DNA of 13,745 nucleotides from CAVQCA01 sp963710815 (lineage in GTDB: Bacteria > Pseudomonadota > Gammaproteobacteria > UBA9214). The stretch lies in the NCBI GenBank assembly GCA_963710815.1, contig CAVQCA010000021.1, forward strand, positions 1-13,745. Direction: 5' to 3'. A model generated the notes under the pieces. That model was not told the origin of the DNA. It did not search any database and saw only the letters and a program-made list of their open reading frames with translations. Numbering within the stretch: position 1 is the stretch's first letter; each line of letters begins with the position of its first letter. This document shows positions 1-6,058 of this stretch, in pieces. The position numbers and the translations under genes were made by a program.

Positions 1-15
1 CTAGCAGGTAGTGAA

Positions 16-450
16 ATGACGAATGTTACTGCAACTATGAAGTCTGAAATCGTCAAGCTTGCCCATAAGGAGCTCAGCAGCCAGGTACGCGAGATGAAGA
101 AGGTGTCCGCGCTCAATCGGCGCGATATTGCGGCTTTGAAACAGATGATCACTAAACTGCAGCAACAGGTTGGGCGTGGTAAAGGGATAGTCGCCGAGAA
201 AGCCACAGCGCACCGCGACAGTGAGGACACAATTCGCGTTCGATTCACGGCAAATGGGCTATGTTCCGAGCGAAAGCGGCTGGGACTTTCGGCTTATGAT
301 TACGCGAAGCTCATGGGGGTAAGTGCCCAGTCGATCTACAATTGGGAAGGAGAGGTGACGCGCCCCCGCAAGAACCACGTACGCAGGATTGCCGCTGTTC
401 GTGGAATCGGCAAAAATGAAGCCCGAACCCGTCTTGCAAAGCTAGATTAA
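16..450 (+). CDS. XRE-family helix-turn-helix protein with coiled-coil N-terminus
   Basis: A 144-residue putative DNA-binding protein. The first 55 residues are charged and heptad-like (KSEIVKLAHKEL, then RRDIAALKQMITKLQQQ), as expected of a coiled-coil dimerisation arm. A variable linker follows to about residue 75. Residues 84-112 then form an XRE-type helix-turn-helix (ERKRLGLSAYDYAKLMGVSA, then SIYNWEGE), ending in a basic helical tail. This layout matches a small proteobacterial family of XRE regulators that share the closing pattern RGIGKNEARTRL. The ATG at 16 follows AGGTAG at a reasonable distance; a second Met at residue 8 is possible. The gene ends 7 bp before an orphan IS end. Its DNA target cannot be told from the sequence. 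Family assignment is confident, regulatory role inferred. Confidence 0.8.
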   Translation: MTNVTATMKSEIVKLAHKELSSQVREMKKVSALNRRDIAALKQMITKLQQQVGRGKGIVAEKATAHRDSEDTIRVRFTANGLCSERKRLGLSAYDYAKLMGVSAQSIYNWEGEVTRPRKNHVRRIAAVRGIGKNEARTRLAKLD

Positions 451-457
451 CCCGACT

Positions 458-480
458 GGTCAAAATACTCATGCGGCTTC
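458..480. repeat. Orphan IS end (copy of the left terminus of the IS at 1499-2710)
   Basis: This 23-bp stretch matches the left end of the intact IS (1499-1521) at 22 of 23 positions, the one difference being A462 against G1503, in the same orientation. The shared core reads AAATACTCATGCGGCTTC. No transposase of full length is attached, so it is a leftover of a related element or of a deletion between copies. In both copies the stop codon of a minus-strand reading frame lies inside the terminal repeat. Confidence 0.75.
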
Positions 481-597
481 GCCTGGACGGTGGTGTAGCT
501 GGGTACCTGTGGCGGCCCTTCGGCCCGAATCGAGCGGCGTTGCAGCTTCCGCGTGTTCGATACGCCTAATGATGCCCTGTGCGGGGTTGTAGAACAT
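469..597 (-). pseudogene. Degenerate 42-codon reading frame ending inside the orphan IS end
   Basis: An ATG-to-TGA frame of 42 residues ends in LHHRPGEAA. The intact IS transposase ends in LKYYQREAA with its stop at the equivalent base of the terminal repeat, so this looks like the tail of a diverged relative. The part upstream (residues 9-19, IIRRIEHAEAA) does not match the intact transposase, but it resembles a fragment at 8106-8138. I see no ribosome binding site that would argue for an independent gene. The rest of 481-777 contains no other gene that I can support. Confidence 0.35.
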
Positions 598-758
598 GGG
601 TCATTGTACGAACAGCGTTCCCGTAATATCGTCTGAGAACAATTTCATACGGTTCGTTCTAATTATTTGCACCATACGCGGTATCTAAACGAGGGACTAT
701 TACGGTTACTGATCTGCACTCTGTTCGTTACCTCAGTGCCTTATGTGACGCTACCGCC

Positions 759-778
759 GCCCGGTGAGAAATCCGGGC
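759..778 (-). terminator. Hairpin at the end of the protease gene
   Basis: A 6-bp GC-only stem (GCCCGG with CCGGGC) and an 8-nt loop begin at the protease stop codon. On the minus strand no T-run follows, so it may be a weak or Rho-assisted terminator or a 3'-end stabiliser rather than a classical intrinsic terminator. Confidence 0.4.
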
Positions 779-1317
779 TAGTCCCCGCTGCGCTGTTTCA
801 GCGTCAGTGTATTGCCCTGCTGGCTGAAGTCCAGCTGCTTCAGGAAGCTCATTCCGAGCAGGATATCTTCCCCGCTGAACCCGGGGTTGATGCTGGCGCG
901 GACCGGGCCTACCCGGAGATCGCCGAGCCGGATTTCGTCCAGCAAGGTTTGCCAGGCCCTGATCGCACCGTTGGCGGTTTGGTAAACCAGGGGTTGGCCT
1001 TTTTCAAGCCCCAGTCTTTCGGCTATCGACAGCGGGATGGAGACATCAGTGGCGCCGGTGTCCAGCATGAATTCGGCCGGCTGGCCGTTGATTAGGCCGC
1101 TGGCGACATAATGTCCAAACCGGTTGCGTTTCAGTTGCACTTCCGGCAAGCCCGTGGTCGAGGTGGCCGTCAGTACCTGCCGGTTGGGGTTGCGTTGCCG
1201 ATCTAGCTGGCTATTGAAAAACCAAGTCAGCAGCGTCAATAGCAGCAACCAAGCGGCGGTAATCATCCATTTCCCGAGTCGTTGCGGCCCTAGCTCTCTT
1301 TTCTGTGGCGCGTTCAT
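778..1317 (-). CDS. Membrane-anchored retropepsin-like aspartic protease (clan AA, TIGR02281 type)
   Basis: A 179-residue single-domain protease. Residues 18-34 form one transmembrane segment (ITAAWLLLLTLLTWFF) with a basic N-terminal side, so the catalytic domain probably faces the periplasm. The catalytic signature LDTGATDVSIP has its DTGA at residues 86-89, and the C-terminal LLGMSFL (about 153-159) is the usual second hallmark of clan AA. One catalytic Asp per chain means the enzyme should work as a homodimer, as retropepsins do. The open frame continues upstream to 1485, but that part is antisense to a transposase scrap. I start at the ATG at 1317 because family members begin shortly before the membrane helix. 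No Shine-Dalgarno sequence is visible; a TATAAT lies just upstream. The substrate is unknown. Confidence 0.85.
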   Translation of the reverse strand: MNAPQKRELGPQRLGKWMITAAWLLLLTLLTWFFNSQLDRQRNPNRQVLTATSTTGLPEVQLKRNRFGHYVASGLINGQPAEFMLDTGATDVSIPLSIAERLGLEKGQPLVYQTANGAIRAWQTLLDEIRLGDLRVGPVRASINPGFSGEDILLGMSFLKQLDFSQQGNTLTLKQRSGD

Positions 1318-1323
1318 GCGATC

Positions 1324-1329
1324 ATTATA
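1324..1329 (-). promoter_or_regulatory. TATAAT -10 box adjacent to the protease start
   Basis: On the minus strand a perfect TATAAT ends six bases before the ATG at 1317. Transcription would then begin at or next to the start codon and give a leaderless mRNA, consistent with the lack of a Shine-Dalgarno. No good -35 is visible 17 bp upstream, so this is tentative. Confidence 0.35.
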
Positions 1330-1362
1330 CAGGTCGCGCATACCTGGACTGCCGATAGCATC

Positions 1363-1498
1363 AATTCGCGGGCACGACTCGCGGCGGAGGCCGACCGGTT
1401 CCAGGAAGTGTGCGCCCTGCTGCGCGAAGAGCTCCGCATCAAGGACACCCGCATAGCGCAGATCGCGCTTCAGCGGCGGCCGCATTACGGCCCAGTCC
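1363..1498 (+). pseudogene. N-terminal fragment of an integrase-core transposase, cut by the IS
   Basis: The frame through 1372-1500 reads ARLAAEADRFQEVC, then LREELRIKDTRIAQI and QRRPHYGPV. This strongly resembles the conserved front of a DDE transposase/integrase family (typically REELRIKDARMARIPPHRRPHYPP). Only about 45 codons remain and there is no start codon in context. Homology stops exactly where the IS begins at 1499, and nothing resembling its continuation appears beyond the IS right end at 2710. It is therefore a relic truncated by insertion or deletion. It overlaps the upstream antisense extension of the protease frame, which supports the shorter protease start. Confidence 0.6.
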
Positions 1499-2710
1499 GG
1501 TCGAAATACTCATGCGGCTTCCCGTTGATAATATTTCAGGAGCCCACCTAATCGTTCTTTACACCTGACTGATCCGGCAACGCGATCCACTGCTTGTCTC
1601 TCGGCTGGAAATAACAGTACGTTGTTCTTGCCCTGATGATTCCGTTCGACATGATAATGGACGAGGTACTCACGCAATGCGCGTCTTAACGACGCTTCGC
1701 CAAACAGAATCAGCTTCGATAAACAGTCGTTCTTGACCGATTTCACCCAGCGCTCTGCAAACGCATTCAAATTCGGACTGCGTGCAGGGAGCGGAAGCGC
1801 TTTGACATCACCGGATTCGATGATCGTCCGAAATGACTGACAGAATTTGGTGTCACGGTCATGAATGAGATACCGGCAATTATTGAGAAAACCCCATTTA
1901 TCCATGGTCACGTTTCTGGCGATTTGCTTCATCCATCGCTCATTCGGATGCGGTGTGATACCGGACACCTCGACTTTACGACTCTCAAGCTGGATAAAGA
2001 ACAGTACGTAATAAGTGACCAACCCGCGCAGCGTCAGTACTTCCACCGTGAAAAAGTCAGTCCCCGCAAGGACCGCCATGTGCGCGCGGATGAAGTCTGC
2101 CCACGTTGTCGTACGCATCCGCTGCGGCGCTGGCGGGATACCCTGACGTTGTAGGATATTTCCCACCGTTTGATCGGATAGCCTGTAGCCAAGGTTCGCC
2201 ATGGCTCCGACAATGCGATCATAGCCCCAATCCGTATTCTCTTTGGCCATACGCACAACTAATTGTTCGATTTCATCATCAATTCTGGGGCGGCCCGGAT
2301 ATCGACGCGACTTAGATCCATCGAACTTACGTGCTACCAGTCTCCGGTACCAGCCCAGGAGGGTCTCGGGCTTCACGGCATTAGCCACATCCTCTAGAGC
2401 TTTACGGCCCAGGCGATGCGCGATTTCAGCGAGTGTCACCCGCTCCGCGTCAGTGAGTCGCAACGGTGTCTTTAGTTGAGCTTTGAGGATCCGGTTTTCG
2501 GCGACAAGATATTCAATACGCAACAACAGTTCCTGGTCCACTGTCCCAGTGATATAGGCCAGTATGCGCGCCCAATCCATAAATTTCCCCACCGAAAACT
2601 CGAATTAATCATCAAATTGTAAGCCTCATTTGAGGCCTGACACAAAGGCATTGTGAGACCTACAGAGGTGCTAAAATGTTGATAATTCTATACGGATGGG
2701 TATTTTGACC
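1499..2710. mobile_element. Complete insertion sequence with a DDE (IS3/IS481-like) transposase
   Basis: A 1212-bp element. The left end and the reverse complement of the right end share the imperfect inverted repeat GGTCRAAATACYCATSCG (15 of 18 positions identical; 1499-1516 and 2693-2710). A subterminal GCCTCA/TGAGGC inverted repeat lies at 2623-2636. The only gene is the minus-strand transposase; its stop codon lies inside the left repeat. No convincing target duplication is visible: the left flank ends CCCAGTCC and the right flank starts ACACGAG. Exact ends are uncertain by one or two bases. Family placement follows the transposase alone. Confidence 0.8.
1510..2580 (-). CDS. IS transposase with integrase core (DDE) domain
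   Basis: A 356-residue transposase that cuts and joins the ends of its own element. An N-terminal region with a helix-turn-helix (about 40-95, including LAEIAHRLGRKALEDVA and ETLLGWYRRLVARKF) is followed by GRPRIDDEIEQLV and the rve/integrase core. Likely catalytic residues are D175 (in LAGTDFF), D241 (in LIHDRDTKF) and E276 (in NAFAERW). The D-to-E spacing of 35 is normal for the D,D(35)E family. Its length and closing KYYQREAA are typical of full copies, and I see no frameshift, so it may be active. I choose the ATG at 2580 (MDWARILAYITG), preceded by GGGGA, over a GTG four codons upstream, because relatives begin with MDWARI. Confidence 0.88.
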   Translation of the reverse strand: MDWARILAYITGTVDQELLLRIEYLVAENRILKAQLKTPLRLTDAERVTLAEIAHRLGRKALEDVANAVKPETLLGWYRRLVARKFDGSKSRRYPGRPRIDDEIEQLVVRMAKENTDWGYDRIVGAMANLGYRLSDQTVGNILQRQGIPPAPQRMRTTTWADFIRAHMAVLAGTDFFTVEVLTLRGLVTYYVLFFIQLESRKVEVSGITPHPNERWMKQIARNVTMDKWGFLNNCRYLIHDRDTKFCQSFRTIIESGDVKALPLPARSPNLNAFAERWVKSVKNDCLSKLILFGEASLRRALREYLVHYHVERNHQGKNNVLLFPAERQAVDRVAGSVRCKERLGGLLKYYQREAA

Positions 2711-2857
2711 ACACGAGCACAATCGCTAACATTTTGTTTTTTAATGCAGGTTACTGGAATGCCCGTTGCCCTATTTGCACAACAATGCAGTACGATGCAT
2801 AACCGAATCCCGCAAAAGTCCCGCAAGACCACGAAAAGACGATCAATGCCTCCTTAC

Positions 2858-3148
2858 TTACCCCACCTTCTTGAGAGGCGGCACTTTCCGGTGTGCATCC
2901 ATGGCATGCCACAGATCCCAGTCACGTTGCAGGTTTAGCCAGAACTCGGGGCCTGTCTTGAGCGCTTCACCCAACGCCAGCGCCGAATCCGCACTGACCT
3001 GACGACGGCCATTGATTACCTCATTTAGGCGCGCATAGGTCCAGCCGAGGTGTGCAGCAAACGTCTTCTGGGTCACACCGAGTGGCTCCAGAAACTCTTT
3101 CAAGAGCATTTCGCCGGGGTGTGTCGGGGGGCGTTTCTTCGGTAACAT
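2858..3148 (-). CDS. higA: HigA-type antitoxin (XRE family)
   Basis: A 96-residue antitoxin of the HigA/VapI type, expected to bind and neutralise the adjacent HigB toxin and to repress the operon. The opening PTHPGEMLLKEFLEPLGVTQ is the hallmark of HigA proteins. The helix-turn-helix follows at about residues 24-60 (TQKTFAAHLGWTYARLNEVI, then NGRRQVSADSALALGEAL), then FWLNLQRDWDLWHA. The ATG at 3148 is preceded by TAGGTG at good spacing. A GTG at 3157, abutting the toxin stop, is the alternative start. Toxin first and antitoxin second on one transcript is the usual higBA order. Confidence 0.92.
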   Translation of the reverse strand: MLPKKRPPTHPGEMLLKEFLEPLGVTQKTFAAHLGWTYARLNEVINGRRQVSADSALALGEALKTGPEFWLNLQRDWDLWHAMDAHRKVPPLKKVG

Positions 3149-3157
3149 GTCATACAC

Positions 3158-3448
3158 CTAATGGTAGTCGATCACCTGCACATCCAGTGCATCTTGGCCT
3201 TGCCATCGAAAAACAATACGCCATTGGTCATTGATCCGCAGACTCCAGAATCCGGTCCAATCGCCTTTCAATTTCTCCAACCGGTTACTCGGTGGAATGC
3301 GTAACAGATCCAGCGTCGGCGCCGCATTGATCTGATCGAGCAACCGCCGCGCCTTATCGTGCAATTCACGGGGCAATTTCCTTGCCTGCCGACTGCTAAT
3401 ACCGTCATAGATATCACGAGTCGTCTTGTCGGCGAGGCTTTTCAGCAT
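3158..3448 (-). CDS. higB: HigB-type toxin (RelE/ParE superfamily)
   Basis: A 96-residue toxin. Family members are ribosome-dependent mRNA interferases that cut translated mRNA. Recognisable HigB blocks are SLADKTTRDIYDGISSRQARKLP near the front (residues 4-26), LDQINAAPTLDLLRIPPSNR in the middle (37-56), then LEKLKGDWTGFWSLRINDQWRIVF and the closing VQVIDYH. The RINDQWRI segment carries the conserved basic residues of the active face. Length is normal and there is no damage. It is the first gene of the operon, 9 bp ahead of the higA ATG, and a promoter with an embedded operator precedes it. Confidence 0.92.
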   Translation of the reverse strand: MLKSLADKTTRDIYDGISSRQARKLPRELHDKARRLLDQINAAPTLDLLRIPPSNRLEKLKGDWTGFWSLRINDQWRIVFRWQGQDALDVQVIDYH

Positions 3449-3456
3449 ATTGAGAG

Positions 3457-3485
3457 AATATATCGCTTATCGATATAGAGATCAA
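3457..3485 (-). promoter_or_regulatory. higBA promoter
   Basis: On the minus strand TTGATC (3485-3480) and TATATT (3462-3457) are separated by exactly 17 bp, a good sigma-70 arrangement, and lie just upstream of the higB ATG at 3448. The operator palindrome occupies the spacer and runs into the -10 box. Confidence 0.7.
3459..3477. promoter_or_regulatory. Probable HigA operator (palindrome in the promoter)
   Basis: A perfect 7-bp inverted repeat TATATCG/CGATATA with a 5-bp centre overlaps the -10 box and spacer of the higBA promoter. Antitoxins of this type repress their own operons by binding such palindromes, so HigA or the HigBA complex is the expected ligand. Binding itself is inferred. 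Confidence 0.65.
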
Positions 3486-3803
3486 CAAACGAATCAATTG
3501 CGGATAATGGAATCTCCGGCGAACCGGGGCGGTTCATCACTGGCTGTATATGGCGAATTAGCAATTTTCACCTGAAATCCACAGCATGGACAGACTTGCT
3601 ACTGACGGCTAGCTTTCTGTCCTAGGGGAATTGCTAAATATCACCTGAAAACTACAACATAATCGCTACACCTATCGGTACGACTTATAGAAAGCATAAA
3701 CCGCCTTTTTTCGCAACGGCAATCGTAACCGCCGTGCGTCGGCAACCAGAGAGGCAGGTCTTTCAGGTCCCTATAAATGGGTCAAGGCGAGTCGTCTTTG
3801 ATA
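3486..3803. other. Noncoding region between higBA and the DUF1272 gene
   Basis: I see no credible gene on either strand here. The stretch is more AT-rich than its surroundings and holds the diverged 35-bp repeat pair described separately. It also holds a CCGCCTTTTTTCGC tract near 3701, which has no clear hairpin before it. It may be the eroded end of a lost mobile element. Confidence 0.4.
3555..3662 (+). repeat. Two diverged direct repeats sharing TCACCTGAAA
   Basis: About 35 bp starting at 3555 and again at 3628 match in roughly 25 positions without gaps. The shared core TCACCTGAAA lies at 3568-3577 and 3641-3650; both copies begin GAATT and continue C-ACA-CAT downstream of the core. The spacing is 73 bp. 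Multiple short terminal repeats of this style occur at IS21-family ends, but no transposase of that family is present, so the origin is a guess. Confidence 0.45.
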
Positions 3804-4112
3804 CTACCGCTTCTCCGGCGGGATGGTTTTGATGGTTGCTGCGAACACAGCATGAGCTTTTAGGTCAACCGGCCTATGGATACTTACGGTACTCGCCGGA
3901 TCTTTGCCAAGATAGTTATCTCCTTTCCAGTTTTTTGACGGTCTGACGGGTCTGGGAACGAAGCCACCACCACAATTCGGGCACACGTTAGCCAGTAGCG
4001 TATTCACGCACGTTGCGCAGAACGTGCACTCATAGCTGCAGATGCGCGCCTCCTGTGAATGCGGCGGCAGCGCCTTGTTACAGTTCTCGCAGGTGGGCCT
4101 GAGTTCCAGCAT
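3804..4112 (-). CDS. DUF1272 domain-containing zinc-ribbon-like protein
   Basis: A 102-residue protein with the DUF1272 signature at its N-terminus. It starts MLELRPTCENCNKALPP and continues ICSYECTFCATC and VCPNCGGGFVPRP. Eight cysteines at residues 8, 11, 25, 29, 32, 35, 44 and 47 form four CxxC/CxxxC-type pairs, enough for two zinc sites. The function of this family is not known. The C-terminal half (residues 60-102) is variable, as usual. The ATG at 4112 follows AGGGGGA. It lies on the same strand as the mddA cluster, 118 bp downstream of its last gene and beyond two hairpins, so it may be a separate unit. Confidence 0.85.
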   Translation of the reverse strand: MLELRPTCENCNKALPPHSQEARICSYECTFCATCVNTLLANVCPNCGGGFVPRPVRPSKNWKGDNYLGKDPASTVSIHRPVDLKAHAVFAATIKTIPPEKR

Positions 4113-4127
4113 ACTGTCCCCCTAGTA

Positions 4128-4154
4128 AAGCGGCGAATCCATCATACGCCGCTT
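4128..4154 (-). terminator. Hairpin upstream of the DUF1272 gene
   Basis: AAGCGGCG and CGCCGCTT form an 8-bp stem with an 11-nt loop. Read on the minus strand it is followed by TTTACT only, so it is a weak terminator candidate for the mddA cluster, placed between that cluster and the DUF1272 ribosome binding site. Confidence 0.4.
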
Positions 4155-4178
4155 GCGCAGGCTTTAATGATACTCCTC

Positions 4179-4204
4179 GACCACGTCCTGAAGTACACGT
4201 GGTC
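4179..4204. repeat. Inverted repeat downstream of the SRPBCC gene
   Basis: GACCACGT and ACGTGGTC form a perfect 8-bp stem around a 10-nt loop, 27 bp after the SRPBCC stop codon. No T-run follows on either strand. Together with the hairpin at 4128 it may mark the 3' end of the upstream operon. Confidence 0.4.
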
Positions 4205-4230
4205 CCGCTATTTACGCGATACGGCTGGGG

Positions 4231-4983
4231 CTAACGACACGACAAATGTTCTTCGCGCTTGAGGTGGCCGGCGTCGGCCAACAGCTTCAGATTCCTGCTA
4301 TCCATTGCCTCTCGTGCCGGCACCGCCGTGGGAGAGAGTCGAGCCCTATCATCTGCCTGTTTGGTTACCTCATGGGCCACGTTCAAATGGCGTTCCGCCG
4401 AACCTGCCGTCTGGACCGCGGGATGTGACAGAGTGTCCGTCCGCGTCAGGCATTCGAGGTTATCGAAACTCGCCCGGATCTCGTGGCGCAGTGTAGCCTT
4501 CAGGATGGCAGTCCCGATCCAGGGTGGCAGCCAGAAATCCGGTTCCAGTGTCGCGCGGTGAATGACGCGGCTCCCGGAGCCGGTACTCGTCACCTCCCAC
4601 GAGGCCTGTCCGGAGCGGAAGCTGGACAAATCAGGCACCATTGCAACCAGAATGCGTCCCTGATAGTCCTGGGTGATGTCCTCCACCCGCTGCATGGTCA
4701 CACAGAAGAACACGATGCAATTCTCGAAGCGGGTCAGCACCCGCACCGTGCCGTCGCCCTTGCCATCGATGATTTTGCTGGCGGTGATCGAGGCGTTGAG
4801 ACGGTCAAGATGGGCATAGTCGGTCAGGATGGCGCGTACCTTCTCGGCTGGCGCGTCAAGCTCCATTTCCACGTATACCGCGTAGCTGTTCGCTTTCTGG
4901 TCGACGTCCAGGCGCACCAGTTGCGAGGCGTGAGCAGTCAACGAGACCCCACCCATCAAAACAGCAAACAACGTCTTCAGCAT
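4231..4983 (-). CDS. Exported SRPBCC/START-like (polyketide cyclase-type) protein
   Basis: A 250-residue protein. A signal peptide at residues 1-19 (MLKTLFAVLMGGVSLTAHA) suggests periplasmic location. Residues 24-180 follow the SRPBCC pattern: VYVEMELDAPAEKVRAILTD at 37-56, then YAHLDRLNASI, a central beta-rich part and a closing amphipathic helix around 158-178. Such folds bind hydrophobic ligands in a deep cavity; no catalytic residues can be assigned. Residues 181-250 are polar, low in pattern, and may be disordered or eroded. The ATG at 4983 is chosen over one five codons upstream because GGAGGA lies 7 bp before it and the signal peptide then starts the chain. It is the last gene of the mddA cluster. 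Ligand and link to sulfur methylation are unknown. Confidence 0.75.
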   Translation of the reverse strand: MLKTLFAVLMGGVSLTAHASQLVRLDVDQKANSYAVYVEMELDAPAEKVRAILTDYAHLDRLNASITASKIIDGKGDGTVRVLTRFENCIVFFCVTMQRVEDITQDYQGRILVAMVPDLSSFRSGQASWEVTSTGSGSRVIHRATLEPDFWLPPWIGTAILKATLRHEIRASFDNLECLTRTDTLSHPAVQTAGSAERHLNVAHEVTKQADDRARLSPTAVPAREAMDSRNLKLLADAGHLKREEHLSCR

Positions 4984-5067
4984 GGCTAGATCCTCCATCG
5001 TTCCGTTCTTAACGCGCGGATACGAACGGCATACCGGAATGAACCGGTTGACTATGCGTTCACCGCG

Positions 5068-5208
5068 CTACTGTCCTGCGGTGCCCATCAGGTACATCAC
5101 CACCGGCACGACCAGCCACACCAGACCTTTCACCAGAAAGAAGATGAAACCGGCCATGCCGAGGCGCTTCCAGAGTGGCCCTTGTACGGTACCGATCACT
5201 GTATTCAT
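5068..5208 (-). CDS. Small single-pass membrane protein (46 residues)
   Basis: A short frame starting MNTVIGTVQGPLWKRLGMAG and ending VMYLMGTAGQ. A charged, amphipathic start (residues 1-17) is followed by one hydrophobic stretch interrupted by a single Lys: AGFIFFLVKGLVWLVVPVVM (residues 19-38). It could be one membrane helix or a short hairpin. The ATG at 5208 has a strong ribosome binding site (GAGGAG, 6-8 bp upstream). The gene sits between mddA and the SRPBCC gene on the same strand, just after the 28-bp palindrome. I do not recognise the family. Clean RBS, codon use and position argue that it is real; a role as a partner or regulator of MddA is only a guess. Confidence 0.65.
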   Translation of the reverse strand: MNTVIGTVQGPLWKRLGMAGFIFFLVKGLVWLVVPVVMYLMGTAGQ

Positions 5209-5228
5209 CTCTGATTCTCCTCATCCGC

Positions 5229-5256
5229 GGGTGGTGCGGCATATGCCGCACCACCC
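5229..5256. promoter_or_regulatory. Perfect 28-bp palindrome between mddA and the small membrane gene
   Basis: Each arm is 14 bases with no loop (left arm GGGTGGTGCGGCAT), so RNA from either strand could fold into a very stable hairpin. It begins 6 bp after the mddA stop codon and ends 20 bp before the next ATG. No T-run follows on either strand, so it is not a standard terminator. It could slow 3' decay of mddA mRNA, set relative expression, or bind a dimeric protein as DNA. Confidence 0.6.
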
Positions 5257-5262
5257 ATTGAC

Positions 5263-6021
5263 TCAGACCGACTCCGTGCCGGCTCCGGACGGGCGACCAC
5301 CCAGGCGCGGTACCAGCATAGGAACCTGTCTGCGGTACTCGGCGTAGCGCGGCCCGTGCTCGGACACGAGGTCATGCTCCTCGAGGCGGATGGCAATCAG
5401 GATGTAGCCCGTCGTCATCAACGCGAAGAACAGGTGCGCCGCGGTCATGAGAGGCGTCGCCCAGAAGGCGATGATGAAGCCGACGTAAAGCGGGTGACGC
5501 ACGAGCCGGTAGGGGCCTGGGGTACCGAACGTGAGGGGGCGATAGTCCTGTCCGCGCAGATGCAACCACACCTGGCGCAAACCGAAGAGATCGAAGTGGT
5601 TAATCAGGAACGTCGCCAGCAGTACCAGTCCCCAGCCGAAGGCGCAGAGCCCATAAAGCACGGCCTGGCCAATCGGATCCTGCACGTTCCAAATCACACC
5701 CCCAAGCGGCTGCCAGAAGGCGAACAAGGCAATCAGCGCCAGGCTGGCAAAAAGCACGTAGGTGCTGCGCTCGACCGGCCTGGGCACGAACCGTGTCCAC
5801 CAGCGCTTGAAGGCCGGGCGCGCCATGACGCTGTGCTGAACAGCAAAGAGTCCGAGCAGCAGCGCATCGACCAGCAACGCCTGGCCCAGCGGACCTTGCG
5901 GCGACGAATCGATGGACTTCGGCACGACGAAGTTTCCGACGAAGCCGATGGCGTACAGGAACGTAACGAAAAAGATGCTGTAGCTGATGAGGCCGTAAAC
6001 GAACAGTGCAAATCTTTTCAT
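5263..6021 (-). CDS. mddA: Methanethiol S-methyltransferase (MddA)
   Basis: A 252-residue polytopic membrane methyltransferase of the NnrU/isoprenylcysteine-methyltransferase-like class. Characterised MddA enzymes use S-adenosylmethionine to methylate methanethiol to dimethyl sulfide. Five or six hydrophobic stretches are visible (about 7-32, 46-66, 88-104, 118-141, 177-192, 194-211). Diagnostic blocks are VQHSVMARPAFKRWW at 61-75, NHFDLFGLRQVW at 141-152, and GPYRLVRHPLYVGFI at 169-183, which carries the RHPLYxG SAM-site motif. RLEEHDL at 212-218 and YAEYRRQVPMLVP complete the fold. Length is normal. The ATG at 6021 follows GGAGGAG. A related NnrU-like protein is the alternative, but the N-terminal YGLISYSIFFVTFLYAIGFVGN is characteristic of MddA. 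Confidence 0.85.
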   Translation of the reverse strand: MKRFALFVYGLISYSIFFVTFLYAIGFVGNFVVPKSIDSSPQGPLGQALLVDALLLGLFAVQHSVMARPAFKRWWTRFVPRPVERSTYVLFASLALIALFAFWQPLGGVIWNVQDPIGQAVLYGLCAFGWGLVLLATFLINHFDLFGLRQVWLHLRGQDYRPLTFGTPGPYRLVRHPLYVGFIIAFWATPLMTAAHLFFALMTTGYILIAIRLEEHDLVSEHGPRYAEYRRQVPMLVPRLGGRPSGAGTESV

Positions 6022-6058
6022 GATGATGTCTCCTCCAGTGATGGTTGATGATCCCCGA

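Noticed and set aside
1318..1485. Upstream extension of the protease frame
   Set aside because: It lies antisense to a recognisable transposase relic, and family members begin just before the membrane helix.
1499..2710. Target-site duplication of the IS
   Set aside because: The flanking bases (CCCAGTCC on the left, ACACGAG on the right) do not match, so no duplication is claimed.
5356..6048. A 230-residue plus-strand frame opposite mddA
   Set aside because: It is antisense to a well-recognised gene, is dominated by Glu/Arg/Gln as GC-rich shadows often are, and has no recognisable domain.
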